Assembly (NCBI GenBank): GCA_033725935.1
Contig: MU867124.1
Location: forward strand, 62,001-126,000
Length of the DNA stretch: 64,000 bases
Direction of reading: 5' to 3'
From: Cladorrhinum sp. PSN259
Taxonomy: Eukaryota > Ascomycota > Sordariomycetes > Sordariales > Podosporaceae
Position numbers and translations under genes: made by a program. The notes under the pieces were generated by a model that searched no databases, was not told the DNA's origin, and saw only the letters and a list, made by a program, of their open reading frames with translations. Shown here one piece after another: positions 32,977 through 41,872 of this stretch; the first letter of the stretch is position 1, and every line of letters begins with the position of its first letter.

Positions 32977-33210
32977 CTATTTTCCGTGGGGGCTAGCGGG
33001 TCTGGTGCTACCGGGCGTGTCGACGGGAGTATTGACGCTGGTGGTGGCGGTGCTGCTAAAGGGCGTGGAGACGGTTGAGGAGACAGCTGAGGAGACAGCA
33101 GTCGTAGCAGTGCTCTCTGTGTCTGAGGGTGTGACTACAATTGTGGGTGTTCCAGCAGCATCAGTGGTGGTATTGGTGGTACCGGAAGAGGTTGAATCCT
33201 TGGCAGACAT
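32977..33210 (-). CDS. serine/threonine-rich small protein (77 aa)
   Basis: A frame of 77 codons is almost entirely Ser, Thr, Ala, Val and Pro, for example TATTAVSSAVSSTVSTPFSS. There is no signal peptide, cysteine or membrane segment, so it is not an obvious wall protein unless another exon supplies a leader. A TATAAG element lies about 150 nt upstream of the ATG (33354-33362), and the intervening leader is pyrimidine/CA-rich as in expressed fungal genes. Low complexity makes it less certain than its neighbours; it is listed because it occupies a regular position in the row of small genes. Confidence 0.4.
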   Translation of the reverse strand: MSAKDSTSSGTTNTTTDAAGTPTIVVTPSDTESTATTAVSSAVSSTVSTPFSSTATTSVNTPVDTPGSTRPASPHGK

Positions 33211-33733
33211 GGCGAAAATTCTGTGGATTGTAATGATGTCTGTATTTTTCTTGATGTGAGAATCTGCAGTCTGAGGATCTTGGGAATGAGAGAAGGGGGT
33301 GGTTGTGATTGGTATGGTTGATGTCTAGAAGTCTTGGAAGAGACATGGCACATCTTCTTATATGCACTATAATTATGGCTCATCGCTGTGGCTCTTTCAC
33401 AGCCTAGTGTCATGTTACAGGTGTGCTAGGTGTGACAAGATAGGAAAAATGCTATGCGTGGGTCATAATCTCCCAAATATCGTAATCACAGGTTGCATTC
33501 AAGTTCGCTTATCAAACCACATCACTGTGTTGTACTCGGTGGCCTCATTGGGGCTTGGGATGGCATTTGGTCCCGCTGCAAATCGGTGAAGGCCCAACGG
33601 CAAATGGACTTGTGGTACTTGAACGAATTTCATTGACTGCCAACCTTTTGCCATCATCATTAATGTCTCAGCAACTAAAAGAAAAACTATATAACCCTCC
33701 ACGATCTTGCTTGGCCAACTTTTTCCCCCCTCT
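33211..33733. other. intergenic within the small-gene block
   Basis: Promoter of the Ser/Thr-rich frame and 3' flank of the next gene. Nothing else was seen. Confidence 0.4.
33354..33362 (-). promoter_or_regulatory. TATA-like element (TATAAGAAG)
   Basis: Reads TATAAGAAG on the minus strand about 150 nt before the start codon of the Ser/Thr-rich gene. One of several similarly placed TATA-like elements in this block. Confidence 0.4.
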
Positions 33734-33979
33734 CTATATTCCATGCATGACCTTTTCGTCCGCAAGTTGCAGTTTCAAGTCTTTAACGTCTCCCGCATAC
33801 TTGGCGATTTTACTAGCTGGAGAGTTTGACTGAGCTGCACAGGTCTCGAGTAGTTTCTCACAGTAACTTAGCCTCTCCTCCAGCTGCCGGATCTCCTTCC
33901 TTGCTCTATCCATGGCCTCCTGTGAAAGCATAGCCGTCACTCTTGGGTTCAAGCTGGATTCGTTGCCTGAATTAGACAT
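33734..33979 (-). CDS. small coiled-coil protein C (81 aa), shares a module with protein F
   Basis: An intronless frame encodes 81 residues. Residues 17-50 form a charged heptad-like helix (RARKEIRQLEERLSYCEKLL), then a Ser/Ala linker and a second helix. The piece ETCAAQ followed by KYAGDVKDLKLQL closely matches protein F (35947-36480), which has RTCSAA then KFAGQIEEFRVKI; C also has CEKLLETC where F has CEKSLERC. These matches across genes on opposite strands indicate a shared domain. A TCAAGTATAAG element lies about 180 nt upstream. No known family was recognised; a self-associating or scaffold role is conjecture from the coiled coil. Confidence 0.6.
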   Translation of the reverse strand: MSNSGNESSLNPRVTAMLSQEAMDRARKEIRQLEERLSYCEKLLETCAAQSNSPASKIAKYAGDVKDLKLQLADEKVMHGI

Positions 33980-34481
33980 GATGATTTTTGTTAGTCGAGT
34001 GGTTTTATTGGAAACAAGTGCAAGTTATCTGAGTAGGTATGAATTCCTTCAAGTTCTGGGTAAATATCTAGATTATAAGATGTATAAGCTAGGCTTCCAG
34101 TGTTGAAATTCCCCAAGCTATGATGCGGTTTGGCTCTTGACGATACAAGTACTTATACTTGAAAGGAATAGGAGAGTGATATATCTCTTGGATCAGCTCA
34201 AGTTTCCATATCCGAGGTCCTACCAGATAACCTTCTGAAAAGCGACAGAGTAGGTAACTACATGTACTTAGATGCGCCAGCACATAAATTGACAGCAATC
34301 ACGCGGTCAAGCAAGGCATAATGCCAGAAATCAGACTTCTCTTCTGCGAGAGTTGTCGACTCTGAATACCCTTGAATCATGAAGAGTACAAATTAAACCC
34401 AATCAAATTCGCTCTTTCTTCAAAGGTTCCCCTCCCTCATCGTTCATATATCAAATTATCCGAGCCCTTCCAGCAACATCT
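33980..34481. other. intergenic within the small-gene block
   Basis: Promoter of gene C with the TCAAGTATAAG element. No further gene was seen. Confidence 0.4.
34152..34162 (-). promoter_or_regulatory. TCAAGTATAAG promoter-like element of gene C
   Basis: Reads TCAAGTATAAG on the minus strand, about 180 nt upstream of gene C's ATG. An identical 11-mer occurs at the same distance upstream of gene D, so this is either a shared TATA-type core promoter or a relic of common descent. Confidence 0.5.
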
Positions 34482-34706
34482 TCACCCTCGGCTCCTGCCC
34501 AGCTCAATGATGACCTGCTTCCACACCTCAACTTTGTGTTCCATGTAGCTAATCTCCTCCTCAGTCGCTTCCATAAAAACGAGGAATCCGGAGTTGTCCA
34601 TGTCCTGCTTCAGGGATGCCACTTCTTCCTGTTCCCTGATAGTCCGCTCGAGTCGCTCGACGTTACGGACTGCCTGTTCAACTACAAGGTTGAGAATGTG
34701 AGTCAT
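34482..34706 (-). CDS. small coiled-coil protein D (74 aa)
   Basis: An intronless frame encodes 74 residues with two charged helices: QAVRNVERLERTIREQEEVA and, after a short break (DMDNSGFLVF), EEEISYMEHKVEVWKQVIIE. The second half resembles protein E (35133-35345): G-hydrophobic-L near the break, then I-x-Y, then VEVWKQVI against LERYKEFI, with a four-residue gap. The same 11-bp TCAAGTATAAG element found before gene C precedes this gene by about 180 nt. No known domain was recognised. Its small size keeps certainty moderate. Confidence 0.55.
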   Translation of the reverse strand: MTHILNLVVEQAVRNVERLERTIREQEEVASLKQDMDNSGFLVFMEATEEEISYMEHKVEVWKQVIIELGRSRG

Positions 34707-35132
34707 TGTGGCTTTTTGTTGGTTTGGTAGTGGGTACTCGGATATGGGTCTGGTGAGCCGTCAGAAGTCAAAAAAGAGGTTTGAGAAAGATTTCTTTTTT
34801 CTTTTTGAATGTTGAGCCAGTAAAATTAGTTTGGGGGTTATGATTGTCTATGGTTGACTAAGAAGTTCCTTAAGCAAGGTCTTATACTTGACAATAGTAA
34901 TGAGATACATAGAGGCTCCATCTCTCAGGTGTCCATATCCGATGTCCTTATCTCACCACGAGCCAAAACTATGACACGAGTAACACATGATAGGATATAG
35001 AATTAGACCTTTATTGTTGGGCAGCCTATTTTGTACGACTTTGACTGGTTGACAACTGATGAAGCTTGAAGCTAGTATCAATCAAGTACGAGTATACCAA
35101 TCGAGCCTTCTTCGAGATTATGAACGGGCTGA
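34707..35132. other. intergenic within the small-gene block
   Basis: Promoter of gene D and 3' flank of gene E. No further gene was seen. Confidence 0.4.
34882..34892 (-). promoter_or_regulatory. TCAAGTATAAG promoter-like element of gene D
   Basis: Identical 11-mer to 34152-34162, about 185 nt upstream of the ATG of gene D. Surrounding sequences differ, so only the element and its spacing are shared. Confidence 0.5.
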
Positions 35133-35345
35133 TTACTCTTCCCACGTCCTGATGAACTCTTTATATCGCTCCAGTTCCTGTTTGCCGTATGCGATATTTT
35201 CCTCAGCCTCGGCTTTGAGAGCGACATATAACGATAATAATCCTTGGGTATCATTAGCCTCAGTTTTCTGCTGGTTAATAATCCATCCGAGTCGACGAGC
35301 TTTAGCCTTTGCTTTGTCAAGAGCGAGGGTAAAGGTGTCAGACAT
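35133..35345 (-). CDS. small helical protein E (70 aa)
   Basis: An intronless frame encodes 70 residues with a basic N-terminal helix (LALDKAKAKARRLGWI) and an acidic C-terminal helix (AEENIAYGKQELERYKEFI). The C-terminal part resembles that of protein D. There is no signal peptide or known motif. A TATAATC sequence lies about 120 nt upstream on the minus strand. It is the last of a row of six minus-strand small genes; gene F begins 600 bp away on the other strand, so the two share a divergent promoter region. Confidence 0.5.
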   Translation of the reverse strand: MSDTFTLALDKAKAKARRLGWIINQQKTEANDTQGLLSLYVALKAEAEENIAYGKQELERYKEFIRTWEE

Positions 35346-35946
35346 GATGTATTTTTCGGGTGACTTGGTGGCTCTTCATAACAAAGTATCAGAATCGAGA
35401 TCTATCAGGTGTAGATTTATTGTGTATCAGGTTGGTAGGCGGATTTGGCAAGGTTTTTATGGAAGATTATACATTTTCTAGCCAGCAGTAGCAGGCCCAA
35501 GAGGTGTCATGGTCTATTTCTTGTTGAGCTTTCGTAACATCCAAGACTTTATCATGATGTTACTTACGGCACCACAGATATATGAATCATTGCGAGCGTA
35601 TTCAGTGGCACGGTGACTGTTCAAAACAGACAAAGACTAACCCACAGCCTTCGAGAAGTCGTGCTACTTACGTGTTGTCCACCTGCTTCGAAAAACCTTG
35701 TCACAAGATCAGATCTTGAGATATGGAATGATGAGTAATATAAAGAGGTCTTCCTCTGTATATAAGTAAATGCGAAATTGACCGCCCCGCGAACAGCTAA
35801 GTTCTGGTCATCAACACCACGGGAACATAACCTTCATTATGGTTCAAACATAGCACGTTCAAGACTCTTTACATCATTCAAGACTCTCGAGGTCCGAGTT
35901 CAGATTAACAACATCTCCTACCAGCAGCAACAAAGTAGTAGCCGCC
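35346..35946. promoter_or_regulatory. divergent promoter region between small genes E and F
   Basis: A 600-bp region between oppositely transcribed small genes. The plus side carries TATATAAG at 35759-35766, 188 nt before gene F's ATG, and a second TATAAAG about 20 nt earlier. No other gene was seen. Confidence 0.5.
35759..35766 (+). promoter_or_regulatory. TATA box (TATATAAG) of gene F
   Basis: Strong TATA-type sequence 188 nt upstream of gene F's ATG, at nearly the same distance as the TATAAG-containing elements of genes C and D. Confidence 0.5.
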
Positions 35947-36480
35947 ATGCCAAATAATCAGGCATTCTATGATGCGATAGAGGCCATCCGCAAAGTTGAC
36001 GAGATCCAGCGGAGGTGTGAGAAGAGCCTCGAACGGTGCAAAGAGCTAGGTGTCAATGTTCACAAAGGCGAACGCTTCCTCGCATCCGTAAACCATGACC
36101 TCGAGAGGACGCTTGACGACCTGACTGAACTAAAAGCCAGCCTGGAGGACTCGAGAAGAACCTGTTCAGCGGCTAGAGGCAGCAATAAGTTCGCAGGTCA
36201 AATTGAGGAGTTCAGAGTGAAAATCAACGAAATGGAGGAATCTTACAAAAGTAACGAAGCGTGGAAAGAGAAATTTATTGCTCGAACGGGCTGCAAATAT
36301 TTGCATGAGGTCCTACCCGAGCTTGAGAATATATCGCTGGTCCAGGCGAAGCTCAAAGGGGAGATTGAGAAAAACAATTATTATCTTCAGGAAATGGAAG
36401 ACTGTCTCGAACGTATGGAGAGGTACTATGCCATGAGAGAGAGCCAGAGGTCGGGGCATTACTCGTCGAGGTACTACTAA
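35947..36480 (+). CDS. coiled-coil protein F (177 aa), largest of the small-gene family
   Basis: An intronless frame encodes 177 residues, charged and strongly helical throughout, ending in a Ser/Arg/Tyr-rich tail (SGHYSSRYY). Residues 24-31 (CEKSLERC), 72-76 and 81-95 (KFAGQIEEFRVKINE) match protein C. Residues 110-150 (FIARTGCKYLHE ... LKGEIEKNNYYLQEMEDC) resemble protein G, sharing a TGC tripeptide followed by a helix of similar length. F therefore looks like a two-module protein of which C and G carry single modules. Conserved cysteines might matter, but the cytosolic look (no signal peptide) argues against secreted disulfides. Family and function unknown. Confidence 0.7.
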   Translation: MPNNQAFYDAIEAIRKVDEIQRRCEKSLERCKELGVNVHKGERFLASVNHDLERTLDDLTELKASLEDSRRTCSAARGSNKFAGQIEEFRVKINEMEESYKSNEAWKEKFIARTGCKYLHEVLPELENISLVQAKLKGEIEKNNYYLQEMEDCLERMERYYAMRESQRSGHYSSRYY

Positions 36481-37171
36481 GGGTAAGGAATGGAACTCTC
36501 CAGTAACAGGAGAAAGAGAAAAAAACCTTGGACATTATCGTGCTGGGAGAAACTTAAGATTGTACTGCATTGATTGGCTCTATGTAGTGGTGCGTTAAAT
36601 TAGGTACATGCAATTAGTCTTGTATATGTACCAGACACATACCAGCTCACCCGATGAGACCAATCACTGTTTTTCTCCACGTGTAAAAAAGAAGAAAAAA
36701 AGGAACCCGAGTGATGCCAAAATCACCAGACAAGTTGAGGATTCCTCTGAAGTGCTCGAGCTTAGATCCCAACAGCCAGTGCTTCTGAAGAAAACGAGGG
36801 CATCACACGGGTTGCAACATCATGATTACATATCAACAACGTGGCAGGCGTGTGGAACTCAGTGACCAGGGATAAAGATCTGATTCCGAATCTTTATCTT
36901 CAGTTTCCTTCTGCTCGCCCATCCCATTATACTTATGGTTCACACGATAAGGTACTACTAGGGCACAGTTGTGTTACTCTTGCAAGTAACGTGCTGATGC
37001 ATCATACCCTTGTGTTCCATGAAGTATGATGACTATTTAAGAAAGTGTGGAGCACCAGTGAACAACTCACCTACACGTATCCGGCATCTAGCAGTTTTGC
37101 ATTGGGACCTGTTGAGATTTGATAAACTTCTTTTGCAGTCACAACTCTACCTACATCTATCATAAGTCATC
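36481..37171. other. intergenic within the small-gene block
   Basis: 3' flank of F and promoter of G. A TATTTAAG sequence sits near 37033-37040, about 135 nt before the ATG of G. No other gene was seen. Confidence 0.4.
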
Positions 37172-37516
37172 ATGTCAGACAACGGGCCCGGCCCACCAGA
37201 CAACGAGCCATGGGAAAACAAGTACCATGAAGCAAAAGGGCTTTATAGTGAAACTGATGAGATTTACCAGGCGCTAAAACGGGAGTTCGAGCAATACGTA
37301 ATCGAAACCGGTTGCACTGACATGAACGAATCGGTCCGGCCCGCCAGGCAACTTGAACAGGTACAAGAGCAGCTCGAGGAGCTCGCCCAATTTATAAAGG
37401 ACTTGGAAGCAGCGAGAGCGCTGGATGTAGAGGCACCTGGAATCTCGAAGGCCACCGAGCAGGACAAAGAGGACAGGAAGATAGAGGGCAAACCGGAACA
37501 ATCCAAAAAGCATTGA
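37172..37516 (+). CDS. small coiled-coil protein G (114 aa)
   Basis: An intronless frame encodes 114 residues: a Pro/Asn/Asp-rich start (MSDNGPGPPDNEPWENKYHE), a helical middle (IYQALKREFEQYVIETGC, then QLEQVQEQLEELAQFIKDLE) and a Lys/Glu-rich disordered end. The TGC tripeptide between the two helices coincides with TGC in protein F, and the following helix aligns roughly with F residues 130-150. An Inr-like pyrimidine leader and TATTTAAG precede it. No known family. Immediately downstream lies the T40-GG-A18 tract. Confidence 0.6.
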   Translation: MSDNGPGPPDNEPWENKYHEAKGLYSETDEIYQALKREFEQYVIETGCTDMNESVRPARQLEQVQEQLEELAQFIKDLEAARALDVEAPGISKATEQDKEDRKIEGKPEQSKKH

Positions 37517-37598
37517 GGGAGCGAGAAATGGTTGGCCGTCTGGTAATATGCGCATATCTGCTCCGGTTTCTGAGGCACACGCACCTCTGATTCATCTG

Positions 37599-37641
<43 letters not shown>

Positions 37642-38365
37642 GAAAAAAAAAAAAAAAAAAGCTCTCCAATACCCTTCTCTAACAGATTTCACTCAGTTTC
37701 GAGATCTCATCCTCCCCGCCGTCAAGACCTCCCCGAGTCATATTCAACAGCGGCATGTAGGTAGGGCCTTCCTTTCACGAGCATCAATGCAAATCTAACC
37801 TCTCGCCTTTTCTTTCTTTTCAACTTTCATGTCATCTGAAGTTTGCGAGTGGCATATTTATTATACCTCACATGTATCAGAAAAAAACACGACCGGGGTA
37901 CTTGGCGGCCCAGGCCGCATGACGCCACCCGCAGTGGGAGATCGACTGCGACTGCTTGAATAAAAAAGCGGCGGTCAGAGACCGACCATGATCCGAGGGA
38001 GTTGCGTCGGAGGATCTGCGACCCGGCAACTCTCCCATATTTTTGAGCACTTTTGTCAAGGTAGGTTACACTAAACATTTGATCTTCTGGGAGGCGTTAA
38101 GCAAAACGCGATGCCACAAGTCCGGGTTACATATGACTAAGCATAACAGGCCCTTAATAGTTATTTTTCTACCTGCCAACGCCGCTTTCCTTAACAACGC
38201 CTCACCTTTTTAGCTTTCCTCTACTCTCATAAGCTAACAAGCCTGTGCCGATTTACCTATCTCGCCGTCTTCAAAACGGTTCCAGCACTCGTTAAGGCAG
38301 CACCTCCTATTTTATTATATCGGTAAGAGGATGCCCGCAGTTTTCTATTTTCCTCCGCGCAAATA
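37517..38365. other. intergenic within the small-gene block
   Basis: Carries the T40-GG-A18 tract. No further gene was seen. Confidence 0.4.
37601..37660. repeat. T40-GG-A18 inverted homopolymer
   Basis: Forty T, then GG, then eighteen A, all uninterrupted. The T and A arms are complementary, so up to 18 bp could fold back around the GG. It lies about 85 nt after the stop codon of gene G and could act as a slippage hot spot or a 3' end signal, or it could be an assembly-sensitive artefact. Confidence 0.95.
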
Positions 38366-38848
38366 CTATACATTGCCACCACGACCGCTCCCCCACACCC
38401 CGCTCTTCAAATTGGCAAGCAGTCCCTTCATCTCCTTCCACATCTCCTGCTGCATTTGTTGCCCGTTCCGTATCTCCTCTCGTAGCCTTTCCATCTCCTG
38501 TCGTCTTTCATCCCGTTCCTGCTTAATCTCTTGCCGCATCTCTACTACCTGCTGCTCAACCTTTCCCAACTTCTCCCCTACCTCTGCAACTTCTTTTCTT
38601 ATGTTAGTCGTTTCGTCCAACATGTTTTCCACATCTTCCGTTCGTCTCTCAATCTTGTCCAGCCCCTCTCGTAGCTCTTCTACCTCGTCTTGTAGTCCCC
38701 CGTTTTTTTCTTGCAGCTCCTCGACATCTCTCTTTACTTCCAAGATCTCACACTCCATATCCTCCAGTTGTCTTTCCACTGTTGCATCGACGCGATTCAG
38801 GATGTCCTCTTGCGCCTCATCATTATATGCGCAAGGGGACGTTATCAT
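38366..38848 (-). CDS. long coiled-coil protein H (at least 160 aa)
   Basis: A frame of 160 codons starts at ATG 38848. Almost the whole protein is a heptad-patterned coiled coil (for example ILEVKRDVEELQEKNGGLQD and KLGKVEQQVVEMRQEIKQER), ending in a Gly/Arg-rich tail. The same frame stays open and protein-like for about 35 codons further upstream (KRSRLSSDSPVQSPNKRYTL, then VEELKDRVNHIQDV), to a possible splice acceptor near 38957. The gene may therefore have an upstream exon that I could not fix. The KRSRL-type basic stretch would then be a candidate nuclear signal. It has no clear sequence match to proteins C-G beyond coiled-coil character. Confidence 0.6.
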   Translation of the reverse strand: MITSPCAYNDEAQEDILNRVDATVERQLEDMECEILEVKRDVEELQEKNGGLQDEVEELREGLDKIERRTEDVENMLDETTNIRKEVAEVGEKLGKVEQQVVEMRQEIKQERDERRQEMERLREEIRNGQQMQQEMWKEMKGLLANLKSGVWGSGRGGNV

Positions 38849-40741
38849 GACGTCCTGTATATGGTTGACGCGATCCTTGAGCTCTTCTACCGCAAGCGTG
38901 TAACGTTTGTTGGGAGATTGAACTGGACTGTCGCTACTGAGTCGTGACCTCTTGTCTGGACGGAGGTTAAGATGTCAGCAGGGCTTTGTAGAGGAAGAAA
39001 TGGGAGATATGATTGTGGTCGTTTCGGAGAAGCCCGTGGGCCCCAATCATGGGCATGTCGTTTGGGTGGTTGCAGTGTGCCAAGCTAGTGATACAAGATT
39101 GTTAAAACGATTACACGAGTATTTAAGGTGCTTGGTCGTGGTGAAACTGATTGAAGAGTTGCAAGACCTTGGGAGGCAAAAGACAATCACTCTGGTGATG
39201 GGATGTATTGAGTTCTACGGAAAGAAGAAGAAAATGAAGAAGTAGATGGAAAAGCCAGAGCTAAGAAGAAGTGAGCTTTTATGAGGCTTCGATGTGGCTG
39301 GCTGCCGGCACGGCCACGTACCTGGGAATGGATGACTAAGCACTCCCAACAAAGATCTGCTCGAAGATTTGGAGGAGCACGCTGTGGACCAAAAAATCGA
39401 CTGCAAAAGCCACAGACCCCTGCGAAAGAAGAAGATCACCCTTGCAAACCCTTGCTTTTGCAGTAAGGGTCATGGTGTCGCCATCACCACATCAAACGTA
39501 TCACAGAGAAGTATTTATATTATTTGTGGAATATTAAACGGTAAATAAGATATATTAGATCCTGTATTGTCGCTTTTTTATATGGCCAAACCGTATTTGG
39601 GGGTGCTGCAAGGTTTGGTACTCGGTAAAATTCCGGCAATGTACCGGTTGTTGTTAGGGTTAGGGCTATGGATGGAGTTATAGTGTGGTGCGACACGTGT
39701 CATGGTGTGAATCTACACTCTCAATAAAATATAATGAACTTTAAAAGATTTATTAAATTATAATGTTTATGATTATGATCAAAAAGTGTTATTGCAATTG
39801 CTTGGTGTTTGGTTGGCTCTTCTCGTGTGAGTGACGGCCGTGTGAACACCTGCTTGATACGAAAATAACACCAGAGATTAATTATCCTTATTTCTGCCTC
39901 TCAAAGATCAACTGGCTTGATGTTGCCAACCTTTGGGTGCTTACTAAGGTAGAAATGATTGGCAGCTTCCTGCCAAAGGTTGCCAGTGTTCATTCAAATT
40001 AAACTCTATTTTCAATTGGCGCTTAGGTGCCCGTGCAACCGTTCAAAGACCCAGGGGGGGTGAGCGTAGAGTAGGTCAGGGAAAAAGTCCTCAGAAATCG
40101 GCAGCATGTCTTCCAAAATAGGAATCGAATTTCCCTGAAACTCACTTTCTAGATGTAGAGCGACAATATGTTCTATCTACTTTTAGCTCTACGTCATCAC
40201 CGCCACCGGCACAACCACGACTATAGCAGTTACTATTCTACCTCCAGGCTGGAATCGTGTTTATTCAGATTGCTTGAAATGGCAGTATATTTATTTTCTT
40301 CTTTTCTTGGAAAGAAAATGCACCGAATGGACATGGAGAGGTATGTCAGGGTATACTGATAGGGCTCAGGATCCGGCCTTCTCTGTTGGTGGCCCGTGTA
40401 CAATCCCAGTCCAAAGTTATAATCAAAAGTCTCAGTAACGAGAGTGACACTTTCCTATTAGCAATTTATAAGCTGTTTGGTGTGTCGTGGAGAAAAGCCG
40501 GTGCTTGTAATGGGTGAGATGTTGCTACTCGGGTCTAGTTGGCTTCATGTTGCGGTTTGCTTTAACATTCGAGATAAAAAGAAGAAAAAAAGGCGACGTG
40601 AAGGGTCTTAAAGTGCCTAGGTGTCTATTTAAAATACACAAAGATAAGAAGAGAAGAAAGCGCAGCGAATGCAAGGACGGGTTGGCCATTATGTGGTTTT
40701 AAGAGAAGAGTAGGCGGAGGAGGGAGGAGATGAGAGAAAAA
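38849..40741. other. 1.9-kb intergenic stretch, AT-rich
   Basis: Starts with the possible 5' exon region of gene H. The segment 39500-40020 is strongly AT-rich and contains two adjacent TTAGGG units (39654-39665). No supported gene was seen. Confidence 0.5.
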
Positions 40742-41872
40742 TTAGCCTCCCATCGACTCGCCGATCTCTTCGAGCAGATCGAGTATCTTGTACCGGAGCC
40801 TGTGCTCGCTCTCGACGACGATCCAGCACGTGAAGGCGATAACCTCCTCTGTGAGATCACCCGAGTGTGGACCCTGGATGTTGAGCCCCTTGACCAGCTG
40901 CTTGCGGAACTTTGACTCCTCGGGCGGCGACGACCTGATCCTCTCAATGACCTCGTTGGCTGAAGGGGCGCCCGGTGCAGGGTACCTGCGCAGCTGGCCC
41001 AATAGGGACCGCGTCTTGTTCGGCGGGGAGCCGACCTTCTCGGACCGCTTGTACGAGATCCAGCGGTCCTTTTGGAAGGTGGCGATGATGTTGTTGTGTT
41101 GGTCGACGAGCTTTTATTTCATTGAATCTTAGTCGCATGACAACTTCAGGAGAGAAACGGTTGGAAAAGACTGAAGAGTGAGCAAGTGAGAGAAAGAGAC
41201 TGTGCGTACTTTCAAATCGTGTGATACTCCCTTCCACTTCTTGAAAGGCCCCGTCATGAACCGCCTGGTGCCGGTCCACCTATATTCGTAACCACCGAGC
41301 TGCCACTTTACTGTGCGGGTGACGAACCTGGGCCTCCAGGCCTTGATAAGAGTGACGAATCCCTTAACGGGGACGTCCTCCTCGAGAGGCTCCTTGGGTG
41401 GTTTCTCTGGCTTGCACCAGAACTTGCGCCACTTCTGCTTACGGGCGTGGCTCTTCCGTTTGGATTTGCGCTTCTGGTTCGCGCGGATCTCGTGCACGCC
41501 GTCGCCCATCTGCAGCTGAAACGAGTTCCAGAATCCGGTGCGGAAGGCTCGCCCGATGGCAACACTCGTGTCCGTGTATTTGGGGTGGTCGCCACGGTAG
41601 AAGATGGGCCGCCACTTGCTCGCGTGCTTCTGCGGCACCGGGTTCATGACGTAGTAGTCGGCGGCCTGGGTCGCGTCGTTCTGGCCAAAGAAGTGCTTGC
41701 GGCCGAATGCCATGCGCCGGTACAGGTTGCGGGACCAGGCCGGCGCCGTTTTATTAATGATGGTCGGGTCCTCTTCGGGCTCGATATTGTCCTGCTGTAG
41801 AGACTGAGGAGGCTTTTTCGAGCCATTGTTTTCTGTGGCGCCGCTGATTGTGGCTGCCATCTTGGAGGCCAA
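40742..41872 (-). CDS. conserved fungal protein, possibly with a tubby C-terminal-like fold
   Basis: Exons 41210-41872 and 40742-41110 (99-nt intron, GTACGC donor, AAAAG acceptor) encode 343 residues; the joint restores HDLKLVDQHNN. The middle carries WRPRFVTRTVKWQLGGYEYR, then RFMTGPFKKWKGVSHDLKLVD and NIIATFQKDRW. This succession (G-x-x-Y-x-W, then a strand reading lvD...iA.f) resembles fungal proteins annotated as tubby C-terminal-like/LURP-one-related, but I cannot confirm this without a profile search. A Lys/Arg-rich insert lies near residues 130-155. The C-terminal 80 residues are helical and acidic. Composition and codon use look ordinary, unlike the small-gene block beside it. Confidence 0.65.

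Noticed and set aside
39654..39665. Two adjacent TTAGGG units, telomere-like
   Set aside because: Only two units in AT-rich intergenic DNA; such short runs are expected by chance and do not show a telomere relic.
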